A stretch of DNA of 33,994 bases from positions 1 to 33,994 of the forward strand of contig CAJQNK010000003.1 of assembly GCA_905479655.1 (NCBI GenBank). Direction: 5' to 3'. The notes beneath the pieces are model-generated. The model saw nothing but the letters and a program-made list of their open reading frames with translations. It was not told the DNA's origin and searched no databases. A program made the position numbers and the translations under genes. Shown piece by piece: positions 1 through 7,890 of this stretch. The stretch's first letter is position 1. Each line of letters starts with the position of its first letter. The stretch is from an uncultured bacterium. GTDB taxonomy: Bacteria > Acidobacteriota > Thermoanaerobaculia > Multivoradales > JAHEKO01.

Positions 1-636
1 GATCACCGCGTGGACGCCCGTGCCCCGCACGGCGGCGGCGATCCCGGCGGAGAGATCGCCGTCGCCGATCAGGCGGATCCGGGCGCCGGCTGAGCGGATG
101 TCCTCGATCAGCTGGGAGTGCCGTTCGCGGTCCAGGACGACGACGGTCAGCTCGGCCACCTCGCGCTGGAAGGAGTCCGCGATGTTGCGCAGGTTCTCCG
201 CCACCGGCGCGTCGATGTGCACGCGCCCGCGGGCCGTCGGGCCCACGACGAGCTTCTCCATGTAGACGTCCGGGGCATGGAGCAGGCCTCCCCGCCGCGA
301 CGCGGCCAGCACCGCGATGGCGCCGGAGGCACCGGTGGCGCAGAGGTTGGTGCCCTCGAGGGGGTCGACGGCGATGTCGACCCCGATCGCCGACGGGTCG
401 CCCTTGGCCGCGCCGACCAACTCGCCCACGTAGAGCATCGGCGCCTCGTCCCGCTCGCCCTCCCCGATGACGATGCGTCCATCCATGGGCAGCTCGTCGA
501 GCTCCTTGCGCATGGCCTCCACCGCCACCTGGTCCGACAGGTGGCCGTCCCCCTTGCCCATGGTGAGGCCGGCGGCGAGCGCCGCCTGCTCGGTGACTCG
601 GATCAGGTCCTGCTCGAGGAGACGACCGAGAGACAT
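1..636 (-). CDS. glpX: Fructose-1,6-bisphosphatase class II (GlpX), 3'-truncated by window edge
   Basis: Hydrolyses fructose-1,6-bisphosphate to fructose-6-phosphate in gluconeogenesis; cytosolic, metal-dependent. The first 212 residues are visible; the C-terminal third lies beyond base 1. Clear family motifs: [14 protein letters not shown], the metal/phosphate loop [35 protein letters not shown] and [14 protein letters not shown], followed by RLIGDGD. These align along their length with E. coli GlpX. The start is ATG (bases 636-634), which shares one base with the TAA stop of the upstream dehydrogenase gene (TAATG). A GGGAGG Shine-Dalgarno sequence lies inside the end of that gene, so the two are very probably translationally coupled in one operon. 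The family assignment is near certain. The pairing with an acyl-CoA dehydrogenase is not one I recognise as a standard operon. Confidence 0.95.
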   Translation of the reverse strand, partial: MSLGRLLEQDLIRVTEQAALAAGLTMGKGDGHLSDQVAVEAMRKELDELPMDGRIVIGEGERDEAPMLYVGELVGAAKGDPSAIGVDIAVDPLEGTNLCATGASGAIAVLAASRRGGLLHAPDVYMEKLVVGPTARGRVHIDAPVAENLRNIADSFQREVAELTVVVLDRERHSQLIEDIRSAGARIRLIGDGDLSAGIAAAVRGTGVHAVI

Positions 637-1853
637 TAGACGCCTCCCTTCATCGCCGGCTTCCGAACCTCGGGGCGGGCGGGCGGCTCGAAGGCCTGGA
701 TGCCCGTGATCTCCGCGCCGATGACGAGCCCGTGGATGTCGTGCGTGCCCTCGTAGGTGTAGACGGACTCCAGGTTGAGCATGTGACGGATGACCGGGTA
801 GTCGTCCACGATGCCGTTGGCGCCGAGGATCTCCCGCGCCAGCTTGGCGGACTCGCGACCCACCCAGACGTTGTTCCGTTTGCCGAGCGAGATCTGGTAG
901 TGCTTCACCTTGCCACGGTCCTTGAGCCGGCCGAGCTGCAGCGCCAGGAGCTGGCCCTTGGTGATCTCCGAGAGCATCCAGACGAGCTTCTCCTGCACCA
1001 GCTGATGAGCTGCGATGGGCTGACCACCGAACTGGATCCGCTCCTTGGCGTAGGTGAGAGCCGTCTGGTAGCAGTCCATCGCGGCGCCGAGGCCGCCCCA
1101 GGCGATTCCGTAGCGCGCCTGGTTGAGGCACATGAGGGCGTTCTTGAGTCCCACGGTCTTGGGCAGGATCGCGTCGCCCGGGATACGACAGTCGTGGAAC
1201 CCGAGCTCGGACGTGACCGAGGCCCGCAGGGAGAACTTGCCGTGCTGGTCCGAGGAGGTGAAGCCGGGCGTCCCCTTCTCGACCAGGAAGCCGCGGACGC
1301 CGTCGTCGGTCTTGGCCCAGACCACGGCCACGTCGGCGAGCGTCCCGTTCGTGATCCACTGCTTGGCGCCGTTCAGGACCCAGCCGTCCCCGTCGCGGCG
1401 CGCGAAGGTGCGCATCCCGCCCGGGTTCGATCCGAAGTCGGGCTCGGTGAGGCCGAAGCAACCGATAGCGTCCCCGGTCGCCATCTTCGGCAGCCAGCGC
1501 TCCTTCTGCTCGTCCGAGCCGAAGGCGTAGATGGGGTACATCACCAGGGAGCTCTGGACGGAGACGAAGCTCCGCAGGCCCGAGTCGCCGCGCTCGAGCT
1601 CCTGCATGATGAGGCCGTAGGCGACGTTGTTGAGACCCGGGAGACCGTACTCCGTCAGGTTGGCGCCGAAGAGGTTGAGGCGGCCCATCTCGGGGACCAG
1701 CTCGATCGGGCAGCGACCGTCGCGATGACACTCCTCGATGATGGGCCGAACCCGGTCGTCGACGAAGTCGCGGACCGTGTCTCGGACCAGTCGCTCCTCG
1801 TCGCTCAGCAAAGAGTCGAAATCGATGAAATCCACGCTCGGAGAGCGGCTCAA
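636..1853 (-). CDS. gcdH: Glutaryl-CoA dehydrogenase-type acyl-CoA dehydrogenase
   Basis: FAD-dependent flavoenzyme of 405 residues. It is expected to oxidise and decarboxylate glutaryl-CoA to crotonyl-CoA in lysine/tryptophan or aromatic-compound breakdown, passing electrons to ETF. Acyl-CoA dehydrogenase motifs are in order: [13 protein letters not shown] (about 132-144), QWITNG, RYGIAWG (247-253), and the catalytic base Glu368 in [11 protein letters not shown]. The block around Arg94 ([11 protein letters not shown]) matches the glutaryl carboxylate-binding region of human GCDH, which separates this from generic short-chain dehydrogenases. The start is TTG at 1853: a perfect AAAGGAGG lies seven bases upstream (1861-1868), and no better start is near. 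It is first in the operon with glpX. Substrate assignment is inferred from these residues; a related acyl-CoA substrate is possible. Confidence 0.9.
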   Translation of the reverse strand: MSRSPSVDFIDFDSLLSDEERLVRDTVRDFVDDRVRPIIEECHRDGRCPIELVPEMGRLNLFGANLTEYGLPGLNNVAYGLIMQELERGDSGLRSFVSVQSSLVMYPIYAFGSDEQKERWLPKMATGDAIGCFGLTEPDFGSNPGGMRTFARRDGDGWVLNGAKQWITNGTLADVAVVWAKTDDGVRGFLVEKGTPGFTSSDQHGKFSLRASVTSELGFHDCRIPGDAILPKTVGLKNALMCLNQARYGIAWGGLGAAMDCYQTALTYAKERIQFGGQPIAAHQLVQEKLVWMLSEITKGQLLALQLGRLKDRGKVKHYQISLGKRNNVWVGRESAKLAREILGANGIVDDYPVIRHMLNLESVYTYEGTHDIHGLVIGAEITGIQAFEPPARPEVRKPAMKGGV

Positions 1854-1908
1854 GGGGAACCTCCTTTGATCGTGCGGGGGGGCGGTGACCAGGGGACGTC
1901 GGTCCGTG

Positions 1909-1947
1909 TGACGGTCCCCAGTGACGACCCCGGGTGACGGCCCCGAA
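1909..1947. repeat. Three contiguous imperfect 13-bp direct repeats
   Basis: Units at 1909-1921, 1922-1934 and 1935-1947 follow the pattern GTGACGryCCCnn. They lie in the divergent intergenic region between the gcdH-glpX operon (minus) and the CPBP protease gene (plus), between the shared -10-like palindrome at 2015-2022 and the gcdH start. They could be operator half-sites for a regulator of the minus-strand operon or simple local duplication. No regulator gene is adjacent. Confidence 0.5.
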
Positions 1948-2011
1948 TGGCGACGCCGTTCGACGAAACCCGCCTGGCGGGTCGCGTGCGGTGGGGCCCG
2001 GCGCCGAGACC

Positions 2012-2024
2012 GGATGCTAGCACG
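2012..2024. promoter_or_regulatory. Palindromic extended -10 box in divergent region (gcdH / CPBP)
   Basis: GATGCTAGCAC contains the self-complementary octamer TGCTAGCA (2015-2022). On the plus strand it reads TG-C-TAGCAC, about 30 bases before the CPBP start. On the minus strand it reads TG-C-TAGCAT, facing gcdH. Both readings fit an extended -10 hexamer (TGnTAnnnT). No convincing -35 box accompanies it. Inferred as a promoter because the same motif sits before several other starts in this window. Confidence 0.45.
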
Positions 2025-2053
2025 CGAGGACCCCTGCCAGGAGGCAAGCTAGG

Positions 2054-2941
2054 ATGGTCCGGCCCGGCCGCGCAGGCCCCGCCCCGGCTCAGCTCATGAT
2101 CCATCCCGTCCTCCTCCTCGCCCTGTCCGCAGTCGCGGCCCTGGGCATCGATCGCCTCACGGCCCGCCGCGGCCTGGAGCCGCCCGGGTTCGTCGCGCGG
2201 CTCGACGCCGACGGACCGGCGGCGGACTGGGTGCCGGTCGCCCGTCGCGCCCTCGCCATGACCGCGCTGGCCCTCGTGCTCTGGGCCGGGGTCTTCGGTC
2301 CCCTGGGGCAGATCGGCCAGGGGCTCGAGGTGGACTACTCGCAGGTGCCGCTGCCCCAGCTCTTCCTGCTCCACGCCCTCTTCGTCGGCGCCCTGGCCGC
2401 CTGGTTCGTGCTCGGCTTCGGCGAGCTCGGCCGTTGGCGCGAGAGCCTCGGGACCTGGCGTCGGCAGTTCGGCCTGGAGTCCTCGGGCGTGGGGCGCGAG
2501 ATCGGTCTCGGTCTCGCCGCAGGCGTCGTCGCCTGGCTCGGAGCCATCTCGCTGATGCTGATCGTCGCGGGTCTGGTCTGGGCTCTGGGCGGGGCCGACT
2601 CCCTGCCCCGGGAGCCGCCGACGGTCATGCCCTGGCTGGCGTCGCTGCCCTGGGCCATCCGGCTTGCCGTCGCGCTCTCGGCCGGCGTCGTCGAGGAGCT
2701 GTTCTTCCGCGGCTATCTGCAGCCCCGGGTCGGAGTCTTGCTGTCGACCGTCCTGTTCGTCGGGGCCCACATGAGCTACGACCAGCCCTTCATGCTCGTG
2801 GGGGTCGCCTTCCTGTCGCTCGTCTTCGCCGGGCTCGTCGTCTGGCGCCAGAGCGTCTGGGCGGCCATGACGGCCCACTTCGTCTTCGACGCCATCCAGC
2901 TCCTGATCGTCCTTCCGATGGCGCTGAGATGGGTGGCGTGA
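2054..2941 (+). CDS. CPBP family intramembrane metalloprotease (CAAX/Abi type)
   Basis: Integral membrane protein of 295 residues with about seven hydrophobic segments. The three CPBP/ABI signature motifs are present: VVEELFFRGYL (Glu214, Glu215, Arg219), FVGAHMSY (His239) and HFVFDAIQL (His275, Asp279). In characterised relatives these residues bind the metal and catalyse cleavage within the membrane. Bacterial members have varied or unknown substrates, so the role here is open. ATG at 2054 is preferred because AGGAGG lies at 2039-2044. An alternative ATG at 2096 lacks a ribosome binding site and would remove 14 residues before the first membrane segment. It is transcribed divergently from gcdH and followed by a hairpin at 2950-2969. 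Confidence 0.85.
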   Translation: MVRPGRAGPAPAQLMIHPVLLLALSAVAALGIDRLTARRGLEPPGFVARLDADGPAADWVPVARRALAMTALALVLWAGVFGPLGQIGQGLEVDYSQVPLPQLFLLHALFVGALAAWFVLGFGELGRWRESLGTWRRQFGLESSGVGREIGLGLAAGVVAWLGAISLMLIVAGLVWALGGADSLPREPPTVMPWLASLPWAIRLAVALSAGVVEELFFRGYLQPRVGVLLSTVLFVGAHMSYDQPFMLVGVAFLSLVFAGLVVWRQSVWAAMTAHFVFDAIQLLIVLPMALRWVA

Positions 2942-2949
2942 ACGGGATC

Positions 2950-2969
2950 CCTCGGGGCTGCGCCCGAGG
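2950..2969 (+). terminator. Possible weak terminator hairpin after the CPBP gene
   Basis: Perfect 7-bp stem CCTCGGG/CCCGAGG with a 6-base loop, nine bases after the CPBP stop, followed by a moderately T-rich stretch (TGTTCCTCT) but no true T run. It lies directly upstream of the -10-like box of the next gene. Confidence 0.35.
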
Positions 2970-2980
2970 ACCTGTTCCTC

Positions 2981-2989
2981 TGCTACACT
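2981..2989 (+). promoter_or_regulatory. Extended -10 box for the RsbW-like/STAS pair
   Basis: TGCTACACT (TG-n-TACACT) lies 21 bases before the ATG at 3011. The predicted transcript would have a leader of about 15 bases containing a GGAGA ribosome binding site (2998-3002). There is no recognisable -35 box; the extended TG could compensate. Confidence 0.45.
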
Positions 2990-3010
2990 CCCGCCCCGGA
3001 GAATCCCGCG

Positions 3011-3472
3011 ATGGCTACCTTGACCCCACGTGTCGAACTGGCGATCGGCAGCCGGTTCGAGAACATCGACCTGGTGCAGGTCGTCGTCAAGGTCTCGCTG
3101 CAGCAGCTGCGACTCGATGACGACACGTCCCACTGGATCGGGATGGCCGTCCGCGAGGCGGTGGCCAACGCCATCAAGCATGGCAATCGGCAGGACCCCG
3201 ACAAGAAGGTCGAGGTCACGTTCGGCATCGTCGACGGTGACGTCCTGATCGAGGTTCGTGACGAGGGCTCGGGCTTCGACCCGGCGGGGCTTCCGGATCC
3301 CCTGGAACCGGCGAACCTGCTGAAGCCCGGGGGCCGGGGAATCTTCTTCATGCGCAAGTTCATGGATGGGATCGACTACGATTTCCGACCCGAAGGAGGC
3401 ACGGTGGTGAGGCTGCGCAAGCGTCTCGAGACCTCGGCCCCCGGAGAAACCCAGGAGGATGGATCGAAATGA
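3011..3472 (+). CDS. RsbW/SpoIIAB-like anti-sigma factor serine kinase
   Basis: Cytosolic HATPase_c (GHKL) protein of 153 residues. The N box REAVANAIKHGN (about 48-59), G1 box RDEGSGFDP (83-91) and G2 box GGRGIFFMR (107-115) are all intact, so ATP binding is expected. In the RsbW family the protein binds and inhibits an alternative sigma factor and phosphorylates its STAS antagonist. Its stop overlaps the start of the STAS gene (ATGA), so the partner is almost certainly the next protein. No sigma factor or PP2C phosphatase gene is adjacent, so the controlled target cannot be read from this window. Start ATG 3011 has a GGAGA eight bases upstream. Confidence 0.9.
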   Translation: MATLTPRVELAIGSRFENIDLVQVVVKVSLQQLRLDDDTSHWIGMAVREAVANAIKHGNRQDPDKKVEVTFGIVDGDVLIEVRDEGSGFDPAGLPDPLEPANLLKPGGRGIFFMRKFMDGIDYDFRPEGGTVVRLRKRLETSAPGETQEDGSK

Positions 3473-3807
3473 AGATGGCGATGCGGCAGCGTCAGGGGGT
3501 CACGATTCTCCAGCCGAAAGGCAAGATCACCATCGGAGCGGGCGACGTCGCGCTCCGTGACGCGGTGCACGAGGCCCTCGACGCGGGGGCCAAGAACATC
3601 CTGATCAACCTCCGCGAGACGACGACGATGGACTCCTCCGGAATCGGCGAGCTGGTCTCGGCCTACACGACCGTGACCAACCGAGGGGGAAAGCTGCGGC
3701 TGCTCCACCTGCCGCCGAAGGTCCAGGACATCCTGCAGATCACCCAGCTCGTGACGGTCTTCGACGTCTACGACGACGAAGACGAGGCCATCGGGTCTTT
3801 CGACTAG
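3469..3807 (+). CDS. STAS-domain anti-sigma factor antagonist (RsbV/SpoIIAA-like)
   Basis: Small 112-residue cytosolic protein with a single STAS domain. The phosphorylation loop TTTMDSSGIGELV (about 51-63) is intact; by comparison with SpoIIAA the second serine, Ser57, is the expected phosphorylation site. In the family model the unphosphorylated protein binds the kinase and releases the sigma factor. The start codon overlaps the stop of the kinase gene (ATGA at 3469-3472), a typical co-translated kinase-substrate pair. The acidic C-terminus (YDDEDEAIGSFD) is short and unremarkable. It ends only 22 bases from the convergent solute-binding gene. Confidence 0.92.
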   Translation: MKMAMRQRQGVTILQPKGKITIGAGDVALRDAVHEALDAGAKNILINLRETTTMDSSGIGELVSAYTTVTNRGGKLRLLHLPPKVQDILQITQLVTVFDVYDDEDEAIGSFD

Positions 3808-3829
3808 CAGGGAATCCCGCGCGGGCCGG

Positions 3830-5383
3830 TCAGCGGCTCGGACAGCGGCTCCAAGACATCCGCGCCAGGCTGTAGAGCTCGCCTCCGGGGTAGTTGCGGT
3901 AGCCCCGGAGCGGCTCCGCGAGGACCGCGACGTTCACCTTGGTGAACAGGCTGATGTACGGGAGGTCGCGCCAGAGGATCTCCTGCGCCGCGAGGTAGTG
4001 GGGACGGCGCTCGTCCGGGAGGGTGAGTCTCGCTCCGGCCTCGACCTCGCGGTCGAACTCCGGGTTGCGGTAGCGCCCGCGGTTGGCGCCCGCCGGGGGA
4101 ACGCGATCCGAGTGGAGGATGTAGGCGTAGATGTCCGGGTCGGCGACGCCGGTCCAGGTCAGGCTGAAGATCTGGAAGCTTCCCCGCTTGATGTCGCTGT
4201 AGAAGGTGGCGAACTCGTACGAGCGGATCTCCAGGTCGATCCCGACCTCGGCGAGCATCTGCTGGATGATCTGGGCCTGGAGCAGGGCCGTCTCGTCGGT
4301 GGATGTCTTGTAGGTCAGGGACAGACGCGGTCCGCCGTCTGCCGGAGCCGGATAGCCCGCGTCGTCGAGCAGGTGGCGGGCCTCCTCCTGATCGAAGCGG
4401 ATCGGCTCCAGCTCCTCGTGGCGCGCCCAATGGCCCGGCGGCACGAGGGTCTCCGTCGGCACGCCGAGGCCGCGCCAGAGATGCTCGACGATGGTCCGTC
4501 GGTCGATGGCGTGAGCGATCGCGCGTCGGACGCGGACGTCGGCGAGGATCGGGTCCTCGAGGTTCAGGCCGAGGTAGACGTAGTTGGATCCGGGATTCTC
4601 GACGACCCGGAACGAGGGGTCCCTCCGGAAGGTCGGCACCATGTCGGGCGGGAGCGCGTTCACGACCAGCTGCACCGTGCCCTTGCGCAGCTCCAGGGCG
4701 CGGACCGTCGAGTCCGGCACCTCGCGCAGGAGAACCCCGTCGAGAGTGGGTCGGCCGCCCCAGTACGAGTCGAATGCCGCCAGCTCGACCTGATCGGGTG
4801 CGCGTCGCACGAAGCGGAACGGCCCGGTGCCGATGGGCGACCGGTTCATCTGTTCCGGCGTCGTTCCGTCCGGCACGATCCCCAGGTACGAGGTGAGGTT
4901 GACCGGCAGGGCCCCGTAGGCCTCCGACAGATGGAAGTCCACGGTCCCGGTGTCGATGGCGCGGACCTCGCTCAACCGGTCGAGCGCCCCCTTCTTGGCC
5001 GTGGCCACGGTCCCGTCGAGAATCGAGCCGAAGGTCCACACGACGTCGGCTGAGGTGAGGGGGCGGCCGTCGTGGAACGTGACGCCGGGACGGAGGTGGA
5101 AGCGGTATCGGAGGCCCTCGTCGAGCACCTCCCAGCTCTCGGCGAGTTCGGGCGCCAGGCCGCCGTCCGGATCTCGGGTCAGCAGCCCGTTGAGCATGAG
5201 CTCGTAGACTCGTGCGGAGGCCTGGTCGGTGCCGACCCTCGGATCCAGGTGGATCGGGGCGCTCTCGAGCGCCACGACCAGGCGGTTGTCGTCCGGCCAG
5301 GTCGGCACGGGGCGTTCGCAGCCGGCGACTCCCGAGAAGGTCAGGGCGAGAAGCAGCGCGCCGCCGAGAGCGGAGCGCGTCAC
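3830..5383 (-). CDS. Peptide/oligopeptide-type ABC solute-binding lipoprotein (SBP family 5)
   Basis: A 517-residue periplasmic lipoprotein. The N-terminus has a hydrophobic signal ending in a lipobox (SGVAGC, Cys22). Family 5 features follow: early DPRVGTDQASARVYELMLNG, the hallmark block LAESWEVLDEGLRYRFHLRPGVTFHDGRPLTSADV (read in pieces), PIGTGPFRF, and a C-terminal half with LRPAI-like DVRVRRAIAHAIDR. This family captures peptides, nickel or sugars for an ABC permease. No permease or ATPase gene is next to it, so it is an orphan binding protein here. The start is GTG 5383 with GGAG four to five bases upstream. Transcription is divergent from the EnvC-like gene; the shared region is 132 bases. 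Confidence 0.88.
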   Translation of the reverse strand: MTRSALGGALLLALTFSGVAGCERPVPTWPDDNRLVVALESAPIHLDPRVGTDQASARVYELMLNGLLTRDPDGGLAPELAESWEVLDEGLRYRFHLRPGVTFHDGRPLTSADVVWTFGSILDGTVATAKKGALDRLSEVRAIDTGTVDFHLSEAYGALPVNLTSYLGIVPDGTTPEQMNRSPIGTGPFRFVRRAPDQVELAAFDSYWGGRPTLDGVLLREVPDSTVRALELRKGTVQLVVNALPPDMVPTFRRDPSFRVVENPGSNYVYLGLNLEDPILADVRVRRAIAHAIDRRTIVEHLWRGLGVPTETLVPPGHWARHEELEPIRFDQEEARHLLDDAGYPAPADGGPRLSLTYKTSTDETALLQAQIIQQMLAEVGIDLEIRSYEFATFYSDIKRGSFQIFSLTWTGVADPDIYAYILHSDRVPPAGANRGRYRNPEFDREVEAGARLTLPDERRPHYLAAQEILWRDLPYISLFTKVNVAVLAEPLRGYRNYPGGELYSLARMSWSRCPSR

Positions 5384-5497
5384 GCGTCTCCGTCCGCGTC
5401 TCGCGTCTCGTGGGGTCTTGGGCAGCGCAACGGGGTCTCCGGAGGCGGCTTCGCGGGGGCGCCTCTCCGACGATGGGCGGCGAAGGCCGGAAGCCGG

Positions 5498-5507
5498 ATG
5501 CTAGCAT
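5498..5507. promoter_or_regulatory. Palindromic extended -10 box (solute-binding gene / EnvC-like gene)
   Basis: ATGCTAGCAT is a perfect 10-base palindrome. On the plus strand it gives TG-C-TAGCAT eight bases before the ATG at 5516, which would produce a leaderless mRNA. On the minus strand the identical TG-C-TAGCAT faces the solute-binding gene, whose start is about 115 bases away. No ribosome binding site precedes ATG 5516. Confidence 0.5.
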
Positions 5508-5515
5508 CGCGGCCC

Positions 5516-6652
5516 ATGGCACTCCGGGCGCCGGCTGCCGCCGTTGCGACGCTGCTGCTGTTCGGCGTCTCGGTCCCGAGCCCGGCCCCGATCGGCGCGG
5601 CGGACGGCCCCGACGACCGGCGGGAGGCCCTGGAGGAGATCCGGAACCGGATCGGGGAGCTCGAGGAAGACCTCGGCCGGCTGGAGGTCCGGAGGGGCGA
5701 TCTCGACCAGGAGCTGAGGCAGACCGAGGTCCAGCTCGAGCTGCAGGAGCGCCGGGTCGACGAGGCGGTGGCGGCTCGGGACGTGACCTCCGACCAGCTG
5801 GGCGCGACCCTGGGCCGGGTCGAGGAGTTGGAGCGGCGCCTGCGGGGCCTCCGCGACTCGCTGGGAGCGAGCTTCGCCCGCCTCTACCGCCTGGGGCGGG
5901 ACGGCAGCCTGCGGATCGTCGCCGCCGCCATCGAGAACCCGCGGCTTCTGGCGTCGATCCGCTCCGTGCGCTACATCGTGAGGAAGGACCGGGAGGCCTT
6001 CGACGAGGCCCTGTCCGTCGCCGTCCAGCTCGGCGAGCAGCGCGACGAGCTGGAAGCTCGGCAGCGGGAGCTCGACGAGTGGGCGAGCCGGGAAGAGGAG
6101 CGCAGGGCCGACCTGCTGCGGATTCGGCGTCGCCAGAGCGCCCTCGCGGCTCGCCTGGAGTCGCAGCGTCGCGAGCTCGCGCTGGCGATGGAGACCCTGG
6201 CCGAGCGTGAGGAGCGTCTCCAACGGCTGGTGGACCTGCTCGGCGACGGGCTCGAGGATCTCGGGGGCGCGCCCATCCAGGAGTTCCAGGGCGTTCTGGA
6301 CTGGCCGGTCGAAGGGACCGTGACCGTCGGATTCGGGCCGCGGCGCGACCCTCGGTACCGGACGGTCGTGCCGCACAACGGCCTCGACATCGCGGTTCGG
6401 GAGGGCGCCACGGTGCGCGCCGTGTACCCCGGCGAGGTCCTGTACGCGGCTCCGTTCGAGGGCTTCGGCCTGACCGCTGTCGTGCATCACGCGGGCCGCG
6501 TCTTCAGCCTGTACGCCCGTCTCGAGGAGCTGCGGGTGGAGGTGGGCGATGTGCTAACGTACGGCGGCGTCATCGGCCGTCCGGGCGAGTCGATCTACTT
6601 CGAGATCCGGGAGTCGAACCAGCCTCGGGACCCCGCCGAGTGGCTCCGTTGA
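5516..6652 (+). CDS. EnvC-like murein hydrolase activator (coiled coil plus degenerate LytM/M23 domain)
   Basis: Exported protein of 378 residues: signal peptide (about 1-29), a long charged coiled coil (about 30-250), then a LytM/peptidase M23 domain (about 260-378). The domain keeps the first two zinc ligands (His287 and Asp291 in HNGLDI). The catalytic histidine of the usual LYAHL motif is Arg335 (SLYARL), and the HxH motif is SIYFEI (Ser359, Tyr361). E. coli EnvC has the same SLYFEI-type loss and acts by activating amidases rather than by cutting peptidoglycan. That role is therefore inferred here. ATG 5516 follows a -10-like box by eight bases, with no ribosome binding site. It is first in a cluster with an S41 protein and a YibQ-like deacetylase, a common arrangement in Gram-negative bacteria. 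Confidence 0.85.
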   Translation: MALRAPAAAVATLLLFGVSVPSPAPIGAADGPDDRREALEEIRNRIGELEEDLGRLEVRRGDLDQELRQTEVQLELQERRVDEAVAARDVTSDQLGATLGRVEELERRLRGLRDSLGASFARLYRLGRDGSLRIVAAAIENPRLLASIRSVRYIVRKDREAFDEALSVAVQLGEQRDELEARQRELDEWASREEERRADLLRIRRRQSALAARLESQRRELALAMETLAEREERLQRLVDLLGDGLEDLGGAPIQEFQGVLDWPVEGTVTVGFGPRRDPRYRTVVPHNGLDIAVREGATVRAVYPGEVLYAAPFEGFGLTAVVHHAGRVFSLYARLEELRVEVGDVLTYGGVIGRPGESIYFEIRESNQPRDPAEWLR

Positions 6653-6663
6653 CGCTTCCGATC

Positions 6664-7845
6664 ATGGGCCGCAGCCGCCGACTCTTCTTCCTCGTCTCCC
6701 TCGTCGTCGTCACCGGCGTCGGGTTCGTCTCCTACTCCGGCGCCACCGACCGGGAGAGGGAGGCCGACGACTCGTTCTACAAGAACCTGTCGATCTTCAC
6801 CGAGGTCGTGAATCTCGTTCGTCGCGCCTACGTCGACGAGACCTCGATCGAGACCCTGATGCAGGGCGCGCTGGACGGCGCCACGGATGCGCTGTCACCG
6901 TTCGCCACGTGGGTGCCGGCCGACCGTGTCGACGTCTACGCCGCTGCGCGCGCCGTCGGCGATGGCTTGAGTGGGATGAAGATCGGGAAGGACCGGGGCA
7001 TCGCTTTTCTCGCCGCGGTCTCGCCCGGCGGTCCGGCGGCGTCGGCGGGCCTCGAGCGCGGCGACATCCTGACCGAGATCAACGGCCTTCCGACGCGCGA
7101 GATGCCCCTGTGGAAGATCCAGCTCCTCCTGGCGGGTCCCGAGGGCGAGACCCTGCCGCTCCAGGTGCTCCAGGACGGCGAGGAGAAGCAGATCGACCTG
7201 GTGCTCGCACCCTTCGCAGCCCCGGTGGTCGAGGCGGTCGTGGAGGCGGAGGTTCCCCTGCTGAGGATCCCGGCTTTCGGGCCGGATACCGCGGCTCGGG
7301 TCCGGCAGGAGTTGGACGCGCTGGTCGCCGAAGGTCACGACCGCCTGCTGGTGGACTTGCGGGATGGCGTGCCGGCGGATCCGGCCCTGGGCTTCGAGGT
7401 CGCCGGCGTCTTCGTGGCCGGTGATACCGGGAAGCTGACGGGGCGTACGGGCACGTTGGCCACCTTCGCCAGCGGCGGTCCGCCGGCCTGGAGCGGCTTC
7501 ACGGTGGTCCTGGTGGACCGTGGCACCATGGGAGCCGCCGAGGTCCTGGCCGAGGTTCTGCGTCAGGGGATGGGCGCCGAGCTCGTTGGCCAGCGGACGT
7601 TCGGCTTCGCCGTGCGGGAGGGTTCGACCGCCCTGTCCGACGGCTCGCGCCTGTTCTTGGCCGACGCGTTCTACGCCGGCCCGGACGGCGAGGCCCTGAG
7701 GGGAAGTCTCGTGCCCGACAAGGTCGTCAACGAGGCGAGCCGGAGATTCGTCGAGTCGGACCGGCCTCTGGCCGCCCTGACCCTCGAAGCGGCGCGGGAG
7801 CGCCTGCTCGAGCTCGCCGCGGCAGAGGAGCGCGAGGCCGCCTGA
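6664..7845 (+). CDS. S41 family (CtpA-like) PDZ protein, predicted catalytically inactive
   Basis: A 393-residue envelope protein with an N-terminal membrane anchor or signal (RRLFFLVSLVVVTGVGF), an S41 N-terminal region (FTEVVNLVRRAYVDE), a PDZ domain (about 85-175, with GSAS-type AVSPGGPAASAGLERGD) and an S41 core. Active CtpA proteases carry GSASASE, then Lys 25 residues later (TFGKG) and Gln four further on. Here these are GTMGAAE (Gly290 at the Ser position), TFGFA (Phe315 for Lys) and Glu319 for Gln. The fold-defining ends LSDGSRLFL and LVPDKVV are kept. It is thus probably a pseudoprotease. ATG 6664 is chosen as the start of a normal signal sequence; GTG 6640 would overlap the EnvC-like gene. 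No strong ribosome binding site is visible. Confidence 0.85.
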   Translation: MGRSRRLFFLVSLVVVTGVGFVSYSGATDREREADDSFYKNLSIFTEVVNLVRRAYVDETSIETLMQGALDGATDALSPFATWVPADRVDVYAAARAVGDGLSGMKIGKDRGIAFLAAVSPGGPAASAGLERGDILTEINGLPTREMPLWKIQLLLAGPEGETLPLQVLQDGEEKQIDLVLAPFAAPVVEAVVEAEVPLLRIPAFGPDTAARVRQELDALVAEGHDRLLVDLRDGVPADPALGFEVAGVFVAGDTGKLTGRTGTLATFASGGPPAWSGFTVVLVDRGTMGAAEVLAEVLRQGMGAELVGQRTFGFAVREGSTALSDGSRLFLADAFYAGPDGEALRGSLVPDKVVNEASRRFVESDRPLAALTLEAARERLLELAAAEEREAA

Positions 7846-7890
7846 GGCCTCGGCTTCGATCCTCCGGAAAGCCTCGTCCGCACCCGGCTC

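Noticed and set aside
732..1937. 401-codon plus-strand frame opposite gcdH
   Set aside because: Antisense to a strongly conserved dehydrogenase; no recognisable protein features.
7833..7852. CGAGGCC/GGCCTCG hairpin spanning the stop of the S41 gene
   Set aside because: Stem is perfect but no T-rich tail follows and the next gene is close on the same strand, so I do not call a terminator.
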